Below, one piece after another: positions 1-6,952 of a stretch of 19,167 nucleotides of DNA. A program made the translations under genes and the position numbers. Under the pieces are notes generated by a model. That model did no database searches, was not told where the DNA came from, and saw only the letters and a list, made by a program, of their open reading frames with translations. The stretch's first letter is position 1, and each line of letters starts with the position of its first letter. Origin of the DNA: Syntrophobacteria bacterium (GTDB lineage: Bacteria > Desulfobacterota > DSWW01); contig JAQYVQ010000198.1 of assembly GCA_030145435.1 (NCBI GenBank), forward strand, positions 1 through 19,167, in the 5' to 3' direction.

Positions 1-3
1 AAC

Positions 4-939
4 CTACGGAGGGGGGAGGAAAAAGGCAAGACGGTCGAATCGGCCCTTCGAGGCGCGCCAAAGCAGGGATCGCTTGTGCAGAGCGCCGGGCATCTTTCGG
101 AGGAGATCCCTTGTGGAGGCAAGCAGGACCCCGCCCCCCCCTTCCTTGGCGAGCCCCTTCAAGGACCGCAGGTGGCTCACGAAGATGCTCCGACCGTTCC
201 GGATGAAATACCTCATGGGGAGGTTCTTTATTTGGCACAAAGTGGAATTCACGAATTCCTGCCTGAGGTGCCAATTCCGGTCTTCAGGGCGGCTTGCCTT
301 TCCCACATGAACCACCCTCGCCTGAGGGACAAACACGCAGGGACACCCGAATCTCTGCGCACGGAACCCGAGATCGATGTCCTCGAAATAGGCGAAGAAG
401 TCTTCATCGAAGAGTCCGATCTTCTCGAACAGGGCATGTCGGTAGAGCACAGCGGCACCCGAAGCGGAGAACACCTCCTCTTCCTGATCGTACTGCCCCC
501 TGTCCGGCTCCCCTCTGCCACGGTTCGCTCCGCAGGCGTCCGGCTTGAGCAGGTCCCCCACGCTCTCGATGCATTCCCTGTTGTCGGCCATCAGTACCTT
601 CGAAGCGAAGCTGCCCGCTTCTGGGTACTTCTCCGACGCCTTGTAGAGGGCTTCCAGCCAGCCCGGTTCCGCTTCTGCATCGTTGTTCAGCAGAGCAATC
701 AGATCTGCCGGCGACCTCCGGATCCCTTCGTTCACTGCCCGGCAGAAACCGAAGTTCCTCGGCAGGGCCATCACGCGAACACCGGTCCATTGTGCGCGAA
801 TGTATTCGACAGAGCCGTCCCGGGACCCGTTGTCTACCACGGTGATCCGGTATCCGGACATGGTTTGGCGGGAAAGGGACTCGAGGCTGCGAGGCAAGAC
901 CTTCATTCCGTTCCAGTTTGGAATGACAACCTCAATCAA
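4..939 (-). CDS. Family 2 glycosyltransferase (GT-A fold), probably in surface polysaccharide synthesis
   Basis: A 311-aa cytoplasmic or membrane-associated GT2 enzyme expected to move a sugar from a nucleotide-sugar donor to a growing polysaccharide or lipid-linked acceptor. The N-terminus opens with the beta-strand IEVVIPNWNG and continues with VVDNGSRDGS (residues 34-43). The metal/nucleotide motif is the variant LLNNDAEAEPGW (83-94). The acceptor-side motif FEDIDLGFRA (186-195) is typical of the rhamnosyltransferase-like GT2 group. The start is a TTG at 939, chosen because GGGAGGGG lies about 5 nt before it and because translation then begins directly at the family's first strand. It ends at TAG (4-6), so the gene is complete. 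It lies 49 nt downstream of a second GT2 gene, which suggests one transcript. Donor and acceptor cannot be told from the sequence. Confidence 0.88.
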   Translation of the reverse strand: MIEVVIPNWNGMKVLPRSLESLSRQTMSGYRITVVDNGSRDGSVEYIRAQWTGVRVMALPRNFGFCRAVNEGIRRSPADLIALLNNDAEAEPGWLEALYKASEKYPEAGSFASKVLMADNRECIESVGDLLKPDACGANRGRGEPDRGQYDQEEEVFSASGAAVLYRHALFEKIGLFDEDFFAYFEDIDLGFRAQRFGCPCVFVPQARVVHVGKASRPEDRNWHLRQEFVNSTLCQIKNLPMRYFIRNGRSIFVSHLRSLKGLAKEGGGGVLLASTRDLLRKMPGALHKRSLLWRASKGRFDRLAFFLPPP

Positions 940-988
940 TTCGCCCCTCCCTTTTTTTCTTGCCCGTGCCCGTGCCCGATTTTTGCCA

Positions 989-1933
989 TCAGCTATTAGC
1001 CTTTATCTCCCGGCGCATGAAAGAGAAGAAGCTCCACGCCCTTCTTGACCTGGCGAGCATGGTCTCCCTCCGTGGGCCCCAGACCAGCCCGATCGCCCCT
1101 GAAATCGTCATCACCAGGGCCTCTTCCGTCAGGATGAACCCGGCCAGCGTTGCCCAGGCAAGCCTCCCTCTGTGTTTTCGGAAGAACCGAAGCATGCTTC
1201 GATAGTACCACTTCCGCCGGGTCTCAGTGGAGATCGGCTCAAAGCTCTTCCCACCCGCATGGGTGAACACCGCCTCCTCACAAACCCCGAGCCTGTACTC
1301 GCAACGACAGGAACGGAAGCACCAGTCCACATCCTCGAACCAGATGAAGAAACCCTCGTCAAACGGACCCACCCCCTCGAGCACCTCCCTTCTCGTCAAG
1401 AGACAGGCACCCGGGACCTGGCGCACGGATCGGTCGGTGAATCGTTCGGGCGTGATGTGAAATCGGCTGGCGAGGACCGACCCCCTCGAGTAGTGAAGCA
1501 AGGCGCTCCGCAGGGTGGGAAACGGTACGTAATAGTCCTCCATCTGGGACCGGCCGTCCTCCCCGACCAGGATACCCCCTGCCACCCCAATCTCATCGTT
1601 CTCCCCCATGTAGTCGACGAGCTTCCTGATGGCGCCCTTCCCGGCAACCACATCCGGATTGAGCAACAGGACCAGAGGGGTTCCGGCCCTCCGGATCGCC
1701 AGGTTCACCCCGGCACCGTATCCGAGGTTTCGCTTCGCAGGTATGCAGGTCACCCAGGGGAAGGACCGCTCAAGCATTGCCTCGCTTCCATCCTCGGAAT
1801 CGTTGTCCACCACGATTGTCTGGAACCGCAGACCCTCGGCGGACTCGGCGAGACTCGCGAGACAATCGGCAAGTGATTCCCGCGTGTTCCAGTTGACAAT
1901 CAGAATCGAAAGCAAGGGATCTCTTCTTTTCAT
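989..1933 (-). CDS. Family 2 glycosyltransferase, rhamnosyltransferase-like
   Basis: A 314-aa GT2 enzyme and paralogue of the downstream gene. Visible motifs are LSILIVNWNT (8-17), VVDNDSEDGS (41-50), the metal-binding LLLNPDV (89-95) and the acceptor-side FEDVDWCFR (199-207). The C-terminal part (about 223-275) is basic, then hydrophobic, consistent with membrane contact. Length is normal for WbbL-type rhamnosyltransferases. The ATG at 1933 follows GCGGGGAAG with short spacing, so the ribosome site is modest, but the start matches the family's N-terminus. As the upstream member of the pair it probably leads a cell-envelope sugar cluster that continues beyond the left edge. The exact sugar is not predictable. 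Confidence 0.88.
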   Translation of the reverse strand: MKRRDPLLSILIVNWNTRESLADCLASLAESAEGLRFQTIVVDNDSEDGSEAMLERSFPWVTCIPAKRNLGYGAGVNLAIRRAGTPLVLLLNPDVVAGKGAIRKLVDYMGENDEIGVAGGILVGEDGRSQMEDYYVPFPTLRSALLHYSRGSVLASRFHITPERFTDRSVRQVPGACLLTRREVLEGVGPFDEGFFIWFEDVDWCFRSCRCEYRLGVCEEAVFTHAGGKSFEPISTETRRKWYYRSMLRFFRKHRGRLAWATLAGFILTEEALVMTISGAIGLVWGPRRETMLARSRRAWSFFSFMRREIKANS

Positions 1934-1985
1934 CTTCCCCGCAATTCATGGAGCCATATAGGGCAAGCCCGTGGCCCCATCAAAA

Positions 1986-2093
1986 CGCCTGTGGCGACGT
2001 CACGCCGAAGCTCACAGGAGCGTCTTTCGAGGCATGCCCCGTCCTCGATCCACGGCTGAAGCCGTAGTCTCCTTCGAAGGCGGACGGACCGCC
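1986..2093. repeat. Cluster of five consecutive short hairpins between ald and the glycosyltransferase pair
   Basis: This 166-bp gap holds back-to-back inverted repeats. They are CCTGT 1988-1992 with ACAGG 2014-2018 enclosing GGCG/CGCC (1993-1996/2003-2006); TCGAGG 2027-2032 with CCTCGA 2043-2048; ACGGCT 2052-2057 with AGCCGT 2060-2065; the palindrome CCTTCGAAGG 2071-2080; and GGCGG 2079-2083 with CCGCC 2089-2093. There is no T-tract, so it is not a classical terminator. It could be a structured RNA, a BIME, or the end of a lost IS200/IS605-type element; none of these is proven. Confidence 0.55.
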
Positions 2094-2099
2094 GGCAGC

Positions 2100-3206
2100 T
2101 CAGAAACGCACCTTTTCGCAACTCAGCTCAAAGGCCTCGCCCACCCCTTCGTGGATGACCTTCCCGTCGATGACGTTGAGCCCCTTCCGGAGGGCCCTGT
2201 TGTCCCTCATGGCTCGATTGAATCCCTTGTCCGAAATCTCGAGCACGTACTGCAGGGTCGAGTTCGTAAGGGCATACGTCGAAGTCCTCGGCACGGCGCT
2301 CGGCATATTGCCCACGCAATAGTGAACCACGCCTTCCCAGGCGTAGATCGGATCATCGTGGGTGGTGGGGCGTGACGTCTCGCAGCACCCCCCCTGGTCG
2401 ATCGCCACGTCCACGATCACCGAACCCGGCCCCATCCTTCGGATCAGGTCGGATGAGATCAGCTCCGGTGCCTTGGCCCCGGGGATCAGAACAGAGGTGA
2501 TGACGAGGTCCGCGGTAACGATCTGATCCTTGATGTTGGCCCGGTTCGACATGACCGTTGTAACCGAACCTCGGAAGATATCCTGGATATACCGCAGGCG
2601 AGCCGGGTTGATATCCATGATGACCACATTGGCGCCGATTCCGACCGCCAGGTGGCACGCATTGATTCCAACGATCCCGGCCCCTATGATCACAACCTTT
2701 GCGGGGGCCACGCCGGACACACCGCTCAGGAGGATTCCGGCGCCACCGTTCTTGGCCTCCAGCGACCACGCTCCCACCTGAATGGCCAGTCTCCCAGCCA
2801 CCTCACTCATGGGCGCCAGGAGGGGCAAGGTGTTGTCGAACAACTGGATGGTCTCGTAGGCGACCCCGATCACCTTGCTCGCGAGCATGTGCTCCGTGAG
2901 CTCGCGGCTTGCCGCCAAATGCAGGTAGGTGAACAGGATTTGGCCTTCCCGCATCCGGCCGTACTCCTTGTCCAAAGGCTCCTTGACCTTCAGAATGAGT
3001 TCCGCCTCTCCCCACAGATCATCCACGTCACCCAAAACCTCGGCACCCGCCTTCTGATACGCTTCGTTCGACATACCACTTCCGAGGCCGGCTCCCGACT
3101 CGATGATCACCCGATGTCCGTGAGCCACGAGGGCGCTCACCCCCTCGGGCGTGATCGCGACCCTCTTTTCCTCCCTCTTGATCTCCTTGGGAATTCCGAT
3201 GATCAT
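2100..3206 (-). CDS. ald: Alanine dehydrogenase
   Basis: A 368-aa cytoplasmic enzyme catalysing NAD-dependent oxidative deamination of L-alanine to pyruvate and ammonium, and the reverse. The residues known to matter in the family fall at the expected numbers: R15 and K75 (pyruvate binding), H96 and D270 (catalysis). The Rossmann motif GAGIVG is at 175-180. Length matches the family (about 370). The reading frame is open for 57 more codons upstream, but the ATG at 3206 is preferred because AAGGAG precedes it by about 7 nt and the protein then begins with the family signature MIIGIPKEIK. It is transcribed in the same direction as folE but separated from it by about 205 bp. No frameshift or missing active-site residue is seen. 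Confidence 0.96.
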   Translation of the reverse strand: MIIGIPKEIKREEKRVAITPEGVSALVAHGHRVIIESGAGLGSGMSNEAYQKAGAEVLGDVDDLWGEAELILKVKEPLDKEYGRMREGQILFTYLHLAASRELTEHMLASKVIGVAYETIQLFDNTLPLLAPMSEVAGRLAIQVGAWSLEAKNGGAGILLSGVSGVAPAKVVIIGAGIVGINACHLAVGIGANVVIMDINPARLRYIQDIFRGSVTTVMSNRANIKDQIVTADLVITSVLIPGAKAPELISSDLIRRMGPGSVIVDVAIDQGGCCETSRPTTHDDPIYAWEGVVHYCVGNMPSAVPRTSTYALTNSTLQYVLEISDKGFNRAMRDNRALRKGLNVIDGKVIHEGVGEAFELSCEKVRF

Positions 3207-3234
3207 CCCCTTGCTCCTTTCTCGCTGTTCGACG

Positions 3235-3264
3235 CCGAAAACACCCTCGCAGGCGTTAGCGAGG
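3235..3264 (-). terminator. Possible attenuator hairpin in the ald leader
   Basis: On the minus strand CCTCGC (3264-3259) and GCGAGG (3250-3245) form a 6-bp stem with an 8-nt loop, followed by GGTGTTTTCG. It lies about 40 nt before the ald start codon. The T-run is short, so termination here is only a possibility. Confidence 0.3.
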
Positions 3265-3383
3265 CTCGAGTGAATTCTGAGTGAAGTGAAAACTTGATGC
3301 GATCTAGCCACACGACGCGTGAAGGCCGAAAAGGATGGTTGCGGAGATCCTCGGACCAAACCCGAGTTTTGATGCAAGCCCTG

Positions 3384-3397
3384 AATCTAATTAGATT
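3384..3397. promoter_or_regulatory. Perfect 14-bp palindrome between folE and ald
   Basis: AATCTAATTAGATT is a perfect palindrome starting 14 bp past the folE stop codon and about 180 bp before the ald start. It may be an operator for ald or a short transcript-end structure. The half-site TCTAAT recurs in the inverted repeat upstream of lon (7643-7661) but with different spacing. Confidence 0.35.
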
Positions 3398-3411
3398 TAA
3401 TCAAAGACATC

Positions 3412-3972
3412 TCATAGATTGATGCTTCGCTCACCCCGGATGAGATGGAGAAACTCGAGCCGGGTCTTTTCGTCCTGCCGGAAGATGCCCTGCATCGAGC
3501 TGGTAATCGCATACGAGCTCTGGTTCTCCACCCCGCGCATCCTCATGCACAAGTGAAACGCCTCGATCACAACGGCCACCCCCTTGGGGCGGATCGTGTC
3601 CGCGATCGCAGTGGAAATCTCGGTCGTAAGGCGTTCCTGTACTTGAAGTCTTCGGCTGAACACCTCGATTATCCTTGGGATTTTGCTCAGACCGATGATC
3701 TTGCCGTCCGGGATATAGGCCACGTGACACTTGCCGAAAAAGGGGAGCAGATGGTGCTCGCAAAGGCTGTATATGTCCACGTCCTTCACGACGACCATTT
3801 CGTCGTATTTCTCGCTGAATACGGCCCTCTCCAGGATGTCTTTCGCGTCCTCCCGGTAGCCTGATGTGAGGAAATGGTAGGCCTTTTCCATCCGCTCCGG
3901 GGTCTTTTGCAGCCCTTCCCTTTCAGGATCTTCGCCCAGTTTGACAAGAAAATCTCGAAACAGTTTCTGCAT
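3412..3972 (-). CDS. folE: GTP cyclohydrolase I
   Basis: A 186-aa enzyme converting GTP to 7,8-dihydroneopterin triphosphate, the first step toward folate (and possibly queuosine) precursors. The family N-terminal signature EDPEREGLQKTPER is at 14-27. The zinc ligands are C71 and H74 in LCEHHLLPFFG and C142 in LCMRMRG. The frame is open to an ATG at 4023, but the ATG at 3972 is chosen for two reasons: AAGGA sits 8 nt upstream of it, and the -10 box of the only good promoter covers 4026-4031, which puts the likely transcript start near 4019, downstream of the 4023 ATG. Normal length and intact active site. Folate genes are not adjacent. Confidence 0.96.
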   Translation of the reverse strand: MQKLFRDFLVKLGEDPEREGLQKTPERMEKAYHFLTSGYREDAKDILERAVFSEKYDEMVVVKDVDIYSLCEHHLLPFFGKCHVAYIPDGKIIGLSKIPRIIEVFSRRLQVQERLTTEISTAIADTIRPKGVAVVIEAFHLCMRMRGVENQSSYAITSSMQGIFRQDEKTRLEFLHLIRGERSINL

Positions 3973-4025
3973 TTTCTGCTTCCTTCTTCTGGACTCGAGG
4001 AACCGTGGGTGGCAAATCTTCATCT

Positions 4026-4054
4026 CTTATAGAGGAAACCAAGTCAAATCTCAA
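4026..4054 (-). promoter_or_regulatory. Sigma-70 promoter for folE
   Basis: On the minus strand TTGAGA (4054-4049) and TATAAG (4031-4026) are separated by exactly 17 bp. The predicted start near 4019 gives a leader of about 45 nt to the ATG at 3972. This promoter also settles the folE start codon. Confidence 0.7.
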
Positions 4055-4149
4055 CGGGTTGTCTGCACGTCCTGGGCGGATTCTGTGTTGGTTTTTGTGT
4101 CTGCTAGTAAAACGAGATGAGGCGATAATCAAAAACAAACTTTTTTTTC

Positions 4150-4178
4150 TTGACTTTTTGGCGCCAATTTTATAACAT
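4150..4178 (+). promoter_or_regulatory. Probable promoter in the AT-rich divergent folE / small-gene region
   Basis: The 308-bp gap between the folE start (3972) and the next gene (4281) is AT-rich from about 4130 to 4215. TTGACT (4150-4155) and TAACAT (4173-4178) are spaced by 17 bp and face the plus-strand gene. A second TTGACA at 4197-4202 has no acceptable -10 at 16-18 bp. No other gene is seen in this gap. Confidence 0.5.
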
Positions 4179-4280
4179 AAAAAAATTAGCGTTTTCTTGA
4201 CACAAACTTTATCTACTCCGAACAAAGCGAGCGTAATCGTGGAAACATACACAAACAAGAAGCGGGGCGAGGAAAGAGCC

Positions 4281-4643
4281 GTGTCTACGAAAGAAGAAAC
4301 CCTGAAAGAATTCAAAAAACACTTGAACAAGCTGAATGAGATCGATGCGATCCATCCGACCCAGTACTACTTGGCGAATCGGAGCATGAGACTGGCGGGT
4401 GGCGAGAAGAAGCTCATGCTTGCCATTCTCAAAGATGCGATCAAGTGCTACCGCAGGAACCTGGTGGGGAAATCGATCCACAGCAAGAAGATCTTCATTG
4501 AGACAGAGGAGTGGTTTGTCGACGACGATACGACCTACCTCTATTCATTCCGCAACATATGTGCCTGGCTGGGCGTCGACTTCAAGCTGATACGAGAGAA
4601 GCTCCTCGAAATGAAGGACGTGCCGATACTGGTCTCTGGATAG
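4281..4643 (+). CDS. Small conserved protein of unknown function, possible DNA-binding C-terminus
   Basis: A 120-aa protein. The GTG at 4281 is chosen because GAGG lies 8 nt upstream; the frame is open back to 4197, but that stretch overlaps promoter-like sequence. The first half is helical and charged. The second half has an acidic segment EEWFVDDDTTYLYSF (about 77-91), then NICAWLGVDFKLIREKL (about 93-109), which looks like a helix-turn-helix. From memory, the pattern of W, acidic residues, FSF, an IC/VC pair, LG(L/V)D and a final RxxL occurs in short uncharacterised proteins of deltaproteobacteria and relatives. Its function is unknown and a transcriptional role is only an inference. It is a single-gene unit with its own promoter region and a strong terminator. 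Confidence 0.75.
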   Translation: MSTKEETLKEFKKHLNKLNEIDAIHPTQYYLANRSMRLAGGEKKLMLAILKDAIKCYRRNLVGKSIHSKKIFIETEEWFVDDDTTYLYSFRNICAWLGVDFKLIREKLLEMKDVPILVSG

Positions 4644-4666
4644 GAACTCCAACTCTGGCCTTTCGG

Positions 4667-4707
4667 AAAGGCGGATCCGGGTTTCACCCTCGGATCCGCC
4701 TTTTTTT
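4667..4707 (+). terminator. Rho-independent terminator
   Basis: GGCGGATCCG (4670-4679) pairs perfectly with CGGATCCGCC (4691-4700), extended by AAA/TTT, with an 11-nt loop and seven Ts (4701-4707). It ends the plus-strand small gene and separates it from the converging lipoprotein gene. Confidence 0.93.
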
Positions 4708-4723
4708 GCCCCTCAGGTGCACC

Positions 4724-5779
4724 CTATGTGACGTCTATCCTTTCTTGCACTGCGTCACGATCCGGATCAATGCAGTAGACCTTCATGCGGGATCCTTCAT
4801 CGATTGTCACGTATACAAAATGGTGGAAGCCGCCCAGCCGCCTAGCAGCCTTTGGTTTTCTGCCCGCCCCACCGGTGATGATGTAGTAGGTGTCCGCGAT
4901 CCGGGCCCAGTGAAAAATCGGCTCGTGTCCCATGAAGACGACCTTCACGGAATGCTCGTTGAACAAGTCCAGCAGTTTCTCCCTGTCCGAGTGGTACTGA
5001 TCCAGACAGTACCCGTCGTGACGCGAAAACACGGGCGGGAAAAGGGGCTTGTGGATAAAGACCACGATCTTCTTTTCACGGTTCTTGCCGAGATCCTCTT
5101 CGAGCCAGTCCCGCTGCGTCCCTGTGATACGGTTTTGTCGACGGTTGAATCCAAAGTATCTCATCAGCCAACTATCGTCCGTCGTTTCGGAGTTCAGCGC
5201 GACAAAATGGAAATCCTCCCAATCGAACGAGTACGGCAGCTTCCCGGAAGGTCGGAAGAAACGATCCAGGAAATCGCCTTCCGTCTGTTTGTCTTCCACA
5301 TCCCGGTCCCCTGGCAGGACGAAGCACCTTTTGTTTCTCGGGTCGTACAGGCCCCCTCGGGGCAAACCAACCTCGAACGGTGCGACCCTGAGACGCAACG
5401 CCTCCCAGGCTTTCACGTCCCCGGGCTTTTCGGCGATGTCCCCCAAATGGAAGATGAATCCCGGCTGCGGGTGGATCGAACGAATACCCGCCATGATTTC
5501 GTCGAACGGGGTGGCTTCTTCTTCCCCCGACGATTCCCCCCATGCCAGATCCGTATTGCCCAAGACCACGAAAGAGAAGCGGGGCGGATCTGCAGTCAAT
5601 TCACCTGTCAGTTGCTCGATCGGATACGCCTGGGACGGGTGCACGGAGTTCCGCCACAGGGGCCTCAAGCCCAATCGGGCGGCCCAGTCCTCTTTGCATC
5701 CGGATGCGAACGAGCAGGCAGCGATCAGTAAGCAAAGACATATCCGGGACAACCCGGATCCTCGCCCTCGTTTGTCCAT
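4724..5779 (-). CDS. Metallophosphoesterase-like lipoprotein with altered metal motifs
   Basis: A 351-aa predicted exported lipoprotein with a calcineurin-like phosphoesterase fold. The start at 5779 is chosen because it gives a proper signal peptide: basic MDKRGR, a hydrophobic core, then lipobox candidates LIAAC (C22) and FASGC (C28). The frame is open to a GTG at 5872. Fold landmarks are FVVLGNTDLAW (70-80), HLGDIAEKPGD (111-121), VLPGDRDVED (154-163), LPYSFDWEDFHFVALNS (181-197), FIHKPLFPP (241-249) and FMGHEPIFHW (282-291). The usual first D-x-H is N-T-D, the usual GNH(D/E) is GDRD, and the usual GHxH is GHEP. Activity may therefore be changed or lost. The substrate is unknown. The Shine-Dalgarno is weak (GGGA 2 nt before ATG). 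Confidence 0.8.
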   Translation of the reverse strand: MDKRGRGSGLSRICLCLLIAACSFASGCKEDWAARLGLRPLWRNSVHPSQAYPIEQLTGELTADPPRFSFVVLGNTDLAWGESSGEEEATPFDEIMAGIRSIHPQPGFIFHLGDIAEKPGDVKAWEALRLRVAPFEVGLPRGGLYDPRNKRCFVLPGDRDVEDKQTEGDFLDRFFRPSGKLPYSFDWEDFHFVALNSETTDDSWLMRYFGFNRRQNRITGTQRDWLEEDLGKNREKKIVVFIHKPLFPPVFSRHDGYCLDQYHSDREKLLDLFNEHSVKVVFMGHEPIFHWARIADTYYIITGGAGRKPKAARRLGGFHHFVYVTIDEGSRMKVYCIDPDRDAVQERIDVT

Positions 5780-5991
5780 GATCCCACGCTGTCTCGAGCT
5801 CAAGAACGCCCCCTCGCTCAACCGTGACCCAAATCGTTCAATATTGGAACGCTTCCGTCCCAAATCCCTCACGAACCACCACTGGTTTCAGGTTCTGCCC
5901 TAGTTGTTGATGCTAGGGACTTTCCGTTTCCTTTGTCAAATCGTCGTGAGGGCTCGCGCGAAGGAGTAACTTCGTAGGGGCGCACCAAAGG

Positions 5992-6017
5992 AAAAGCGGC
6001 CCGATGGGCCGCTTTTT
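5992..6017 (-). terminator. Bidirectional rho-independent terminator after the ECF sigma gene
   Basis: GCGGCCC (5996-6002) pairs with GGGCCGC (6006-6012) across a 3-nt loop, with four As to the left and five Ts to the right, so it can work on both strands. It lies about 30 nt past the sigma factor stop. The rest of the gap 5780-6045 shows no gene. Confidence 0.88.
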
Positions 6018-6045
6018 CAGACAATTCGATGCCATATGCAGCAGA

Positions 6046-6720
6046 TCAGTTCCTGTGCATGTGTTGACCCAGTTTTTCCCGGAGGAAGAAACGACTTCTG
6101 TGCAGGCGAGACTTTATCGCCGCAGGCGTGGTGTGAAGCATCTTGCTCGTTTCCTTGATCGAGTAACCCTGAACATCCCTCAAAAAGAACACGCTCTGAT
6201 AGATCTCGGGAAGGGTCTCGACCGAATCCCTGATCTGTTCGTAAAACTCCTTCGTCATCAGGGTTTCGTCCGGAGATCTCACTTCCTCATTGAACCGAAG
6301 GACATTCTCGTCCTCGCCAAGAACGGCCGTGTAGCCGTCGATTGAGATATTGCTCTTGTTGGTACGCTGGCTCCTGAGCTTCATCAGGGCCGCGTTTACG
6401 GTAATCCGGTACAGCCAGGTGGAAAGCGTGGATCGCTCCTCAAACCTCTCGATCTTGTTCAAGGCAATCATGTATACATCCTGCAGGATCTCCTCGGCAT
6501 CAGCCTGACTATTGCAGATACGGTTCGCAACAGAAAACAGCTTATCGTGATATTTGTTGATGATCTCCCTGAGCGCCTCCTGATCACCCTTTTTCAACAA
6601 CGCAAGAAGTCTCTTCTCAGGGTTGGGCGTTTCTCGTTCCCTTCTTCCAGCCTTCACGGTACGTGGGCGTTCCTTGGGATTCCTGTCTCGGGTCGCCTCT
6701 TGTTTCAAAGCCGCATTCAT
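6046..6720 (-). CDS. ECF-type RNA polymerase sigma factor
   Basis: A 224-aa sigma-70 family protein of the extracytoplasmic-function class. Region 2 spans about 40-117, with the -10-reading segment DAEEILQDVYMIALNKI and the STLSTWLYRITVNAAL helix. Region 4 (about 162-215) has LPEIYQSVFFLRDVQGYSIKE and the recognition helix TTPAAIKSRLHRSR, which binds -35 elements. The first 38 residues are a basic, polar extension not needed for the fold. The ATG at 6720 has GAGGAG 6 nt upstream. No anti-sigma gene is adjacent on either side, which is unusual for this class and points to transcriptional rather than anti-sigma control. The upstream region carries a sigma-54 site. Confidence 0.93.
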   Translation of the reverse strand: MNAALKQEATRDRNPKERPRTVKAGRRERETPNPEKRLLALLKKGDQEALREIINKYHDKLFSVANRICNSQADAEEILQDVYMIALNKIERFEERSTLSTWLYRITVNAALMKLRSQRTNKSNISIDGYTAVLGEDENVLRFNEEVRSPDETLMTKEFYEQIRDSVETLPEIYQSVFFLRDVQGYSIKETSKMLHTTPAAIKSRLHRSRFFLREKLGQHMHRN

Positions 6721-6746
6721 AACATTCTCCTCGCGTGCCGATTATT

Positions 6747-6775
6747 AGCATATTCATGCCTTCTGTGAGAAGCAA
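6747..6775 (-). promoter_or_regulatory. Sigma-70-like promoter for the ECF sigma gene
   Basis: On the minus strand TTGCTT (6775-6770) and TATGCT (6752-6747) are spaced by 17 bp. Its -35 shares bases with the -12 box of the sigma-54 site, so the two polymerases could not bind together. Confidence 0.4.
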
Positions 6776-6786
6776 TTGACGTGCCA
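6771..6786 (-). promoter_or_regulatory. Sigma-54 (RpoN) -24/-12 promoter for the ECF sigma gene
   Basis: The minus strand reads TGGCACGTCAATTGCT, which matches the sigma-54 consensus TGGCACG-N4-TTGCW at every fixed position, with GG and GC exactly 10 bp apart. The predicted start is near 6760, about 40 nt before the ATG. Transcription from such a site needs an AAA+ enhancer-binding activator, which is not encoded in this window. Confidence 0.75.
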
Positions 6787-6808
6787 CCCTCGAAATGCAT
6801 CAATATGC

Positions 6809-6824
6809 TGACATAATTGACATA
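6809..6824. repeat. Tandem TGACATA motif upstream of the sigma-54 site
   Basis: TGACATA occurs at 6809-6815 and 6818-6824, 9 bp apart, 23-38 bp upstream of the -24 box. It could be a regulator site, although enhancer sites usually lie farther away. Confidence 0.35.
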
Positions 6825-6912
6825 TTTTCAAGACATTGGAGGAGAAATGAGGGGAAAATGGTCCATTTGTGTACGACTATCGTTCCAATACGGATCGCAT
6901 GGTCGCTTCGCA

Positions 6913-6946
6913 CCTGCCCCCCGATGCGCAGCGAATTGGGGGCAGG
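6913..6946 (-). terminator. GC-rich hairpin after rubrerythrin
   Basis: CCTGCCCCC (6913-6921) pairs with GGGGGCAGG (6938-6946) across 16 nt, starting 7 nt past the rubrerythrin stop. There is no T-run, so it may protect the transcript end or act with Rho rather than terminate alone. Confidence 0.5.
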
Positions 6947-6952
6947 GGGGAG

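Noticed and set aside
4197..4202. TTGACA as a -35 box for the small plus-strand gene
   Set aside because: No acceptable -10 hexamer at 16-18 bp; TTGACT/TAACAT just upstream is better.
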